Program-made: the position numbers and the translations under genes
Part shown: positions 61,261 through 64,000 of the stretch, one piece after another
Position numbering within the stretch: position 1 is the first letter of the stretch
Layout: every line of letters starts with the position of its first letter
Assembly (NCBI GenBank): GCA_902729315.2
Contig: LR746276.1
Span: forward strand, 3,888,169-3,952,168
Origin: Spirodela intermedia
Lineage: Eukaryota; Streptophyta; Magnoliopsida; Alismatales; Araceae
DNA: 64,000 nucleotides
Reading direction: 5' to 3'
The notes under the pieces: model-generated
Told to the model about the DNA's origin: nothing
What the model saw: the letters and a program-made list of their open reading frames with translations, nothing else
Database searches by the model: none

Positions 61261-62109
61261 TAAAATGATAATAAAGAAAGAGAAAAATATAATCAATCCA
61301 TTTTCATGATGACCATTATTCTTAGACGAATGTGTGCTTGAGAATTCATAGACATGACATGAGGTTAGCCGTGAATGTCTCCACATTATTTTAACCAGCG
61401 ATCATTAAGCAGCCTTTAATCTCGCTGATTTTACATTCAAAAATAAAAAAAACTTATAATTCACAGAATGTCGGGAACATAAATACATTGAGATTTGACT
61501 GTAAAAATCAATAGAAAATAAGTTAGAAATGATCTTAGCTTAATCTTAGATGAGTTTTAGAGGATTCAGAAGAAGAATAAAGATCATTCATTAAGTTTTG
61601 AATTAATTCTACTCATTTCAATCAAATTATATATGAAATAGAAATAACTTGTTGTGAAATATAAATAAATGACAAAAATAAGTAAATAAATGATGAAAGC
61701 AAGAAATAAATCATTGCCCAAGTTTAGTTTGTCTTCTAGGGCACTTGAGACATTAGTGTGGTGGCTTGGTTTTGTTCAAATGTGTCACACTACACCGAAA
61801 GTCATAGAAATATCGTCTGAAAGTGCTACACCATTTGCCAAAGAGATCTGCCGAAAGAGGGGTCAACCACGTTATCATCGTCGTCTGGGAGGAGGAGTAA
61901 AGAGCTGACCACTCGTTGGAGGCCTTGAGTGTAGACGAGGGAGGAAGAAATGAACTTGCTGATCATCGAAGACATTGATCATGCAAAAGGAAGGAAATAC
62001 AAATTACCGTATTCACGACTACCATCAAGATTTTAAAGATAACTGATAATATATATTTTACTAGATAATAATTCATTATTTTCTTTATATCCCTAATGAT
62101 AATACGTGT

Positions 62110-62340
62110 GAGAACTTAAGTTTCTAGTCTCGTGGCGCTTTACAAGCCACTAGATCAGATGTGCTTAGTCACGTGGCACGTCGATTGACACAAGATCAAC
62201 CCATCACAAATTGCTACCAACCGAGAACTTAAGTCTCTAGTATCGTGGCACCTCCTTAGTAGTCAAATCATCATTTAAGATCACGTGTGTGTTGAGTGGC
62301 GTCGGATCAACAAACTATTGATGAATTGTTTTACGTATTG
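62110..62340. repeat. Two-copy tandem repeat of about 113-118 bp
   Basis: GAGAACTTAAGT(T/C)TCTAGT(C/A) followed by TCGTGGC(G/A)C starts at 62110 and 62223. Both copies continue with a CACGTG-type core, GGATCAAC/AGATCAAC and a GAATTG/AAATTG end. Confidence 0.75.
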
Positions 62341-63789
62341 GTATCGTGTCATTTCTCCTACTACACGATCCGGCTTAGATGACATGGCTCGCTGAATATT
62401 GTTGCATCACACCACACTCTAAATGACTACCCTAAGACACACGAAAATGTTTAGTCCTACATTGGAAATATTTCAACACATGAGCCAAATATAGATCAAA
62501 GCTACCATCTCTCATCATAGATCCCTTCTCCCAAAAAAAAATAATAGCTAGGGAGAAGGCATAAAGGTGGTCTGGCCTTGTGCACGCATGTGTGTACAAC
62601 GCTCCTTGTTCCATAACTGTTTGCTAGCTTACATACATATTGTTATATAATAATAATAATAAAAAGCTTAAGAGCTTGTGCAACTGATGGAAAACAACAA
62701 TGATGAGCCTAGAGAAAGTTGAAGAGAACACTTGAACGCTGATTTTTTTAGAGTAAGCTTCATAAAAAAATGTTTCCACACCACAAGTACTTTTACCTAT
62801 TTATAAAAATTATATCTTCTTTGGTAGGTGAAAAAACTAATTTTCAATCTATTTTACATTTCAAGAAACATACACATGGCTCTATTTAGGTGTCAATCCT
62901 GATGAATTTAAGTGACCAACACTAGAGTTTAATGACTATAGAAGGTTTTATATCTCAAGAAGGGCATTGATAAGTCTTCATCATCATGAGTTAATAATTA
63001 ATAAATAATATAATTTTAGTCTTAACTCATGATAAGTAGACTTATATTTATGTTAAATTGTGAAAAGTAATTTTCGATTGATTAATGTGAATTTTTGGCT
63101 AATTATGTGATTTTGTATGAATTTATATAATTTTATAGTTTTATTTGTGAGATAAATGAAGAAAAATAAATTAAAATAAAAATATAACAAAAGGGGGGGA
63201 CCCGCCGACTAGCCCGGCTTGCAAATAGGTCAGAAGCATAGTCGGGGGGAGCCGTGAGTAGGGGCTCAAGCGGCGAGGACCGATGGTGTCACATGTGTGC
63301 CACTTTCCCTTCCATGTCACCGATGACTAGTTGACTGTGGGACAAGGAGTGGTCATACACATGTGAGAAAGAGACTCATTACTTGCAAATGTGATAGTAT
63401 TATATATTCACCCAAAACTTTGGTATACAAGTAATATGAGACTAAACCTGCATCACACCTTCTCTCGAGAGGCTTTGAAGATTTTAATACCTAAACTATC
63501 CCTTCATTATAATAGAGATATATCATAATGACATCACTTGATAAAGGTATTATAATACTTATTTCAACCTCTCTCATGTAGGTGGGCAACTGACGTGAGT
63601 TTGAATCTTCTTAGAGTCAAAACTTATACTTTATCTGATTATTACGACTTTCCTACAGATCGCTGGTGAAGGATTAAGCCGTTAGAATTGTCGGATCATC
63701 GACGAAAATCTCGTCAATGTAATTTGCGAAGCATTGTTACTAAAATTGCTGAACGATTTGTGATAAAAGGATCGCGAATCCATCAGGTA

Positions 63790-63961
63790 AATCATCTCCA
63801 ATTGATCGACGAACAAGCTGTCATCAAGAAGAGGACGATCCATTAAAAGATGAGTCGTCACTCCTCAGAACATACCGGATGCGATGAAGAGCCTTCTCTT
63901 ACTGCACAAACCTAAGGATGAAGCTCCCTAACACGTACCCCACCTTCAATTGGAGATGATT
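63790..63961. repeat. Perfect 16-bp inverted repeat with 140-bp spacer
   Basis: AATCATCTCCAATTGA at 63790-63805 is matched by its exact reverse complement TCAATTGGAGATGATT at 63946-63961. Confidence 0.85.
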
Positions 63962-64000
63962 CAATGACTCATTTCATTGATCTCTAGACTTTGCAAAGAG

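Larger units (their letters stand above)
60781..64000. other. AT-rich intergenic region with low-complexity tracts
   Basis: Contains the GA-rich tract at 61080-61260, a tandem duplication at 62110-62340, a short GC-rich island at 63190-63300 and a spaced inverted repeat at 63790-63961. No gene supported. Confidence 0.5.

Noticed and set aside
61124-61309. Glu/Arg-rich frame in the GA tract
   Set aside because: Produced by GAGAGA low complexity.

Overview
The window is nuclear DNA from a flowering plant. Its genes are split by spliceosomal GT..AG introns, exons are GC-rich against AT-rich introns and spacers, it carries plant-only families (KNOX class I homeobox, ECT-type YTH protein, PUX protein) and plant LTR retrotransposons, and (CT)n/(GA)n microsatellites are very common. 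The strong GC contrast between exons and spacers would fit a monocot, but no species can be named from sequence alone.

Layout. 1-827 (-): first exon of a UBA/UBX-type p97 (CDC48) cofactor (PUX5-like), cut by the left edge. 1874-14880 (-): a ten-exon EamA/DMT-family membrane transporter, reconstructed exon by exon with matching phases (389 aa). 14950-23450: AT-rich spacer with no gene I can support. 23450-30414 (+): a CT/GA-rich upstream region and then a four-exon class I KNOX homeobox gene (356 aa). 30957-32906 (-): an ANTH-domain clathrin adaptor of the AP180/PICALM type, convergent with KNOX, with a probable 5'UTR intron. 33700-36900: spacer with microsatellites. 36989-47657 (+): an eight-exon YTH-domain m6A reader (ECT family, 679 aa) with a 4.5-kb first intron. 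48331-52271 (+): a decayed Ty1/copia retrotransposon with both LTRs. 53425-54849 (-): a five-exon ARL2/TITAN5 small GTPase (185 aa). 56403-57518 (+): a three-exon small DnaJ-type zinc-finger protein (150 aa), probably plastid-targeted and divergent from ARL2. 58585-60780 (-): remnants of a Ty3/gypsy pol. 60800-64000: AT-rich spacer with GA-rich low complexity and a local tandem duplication.

The genes are ordinary, unlinked housekeeping and developmental loci: protein quality control, membrane transport, meristem identity, clathrin endocytosis, mRNA methylation reading, tubulin/ARL biology and plastid thiol chemistry. They do not form a pathway cluster. I saw no convincing new system. The points of most interest are the GA/TC arrays around and inside the KNOX gene, the retroelement relics, several undescribed degenerate tandem duplications in introns and spacers, and the compact four-CxxC protein.
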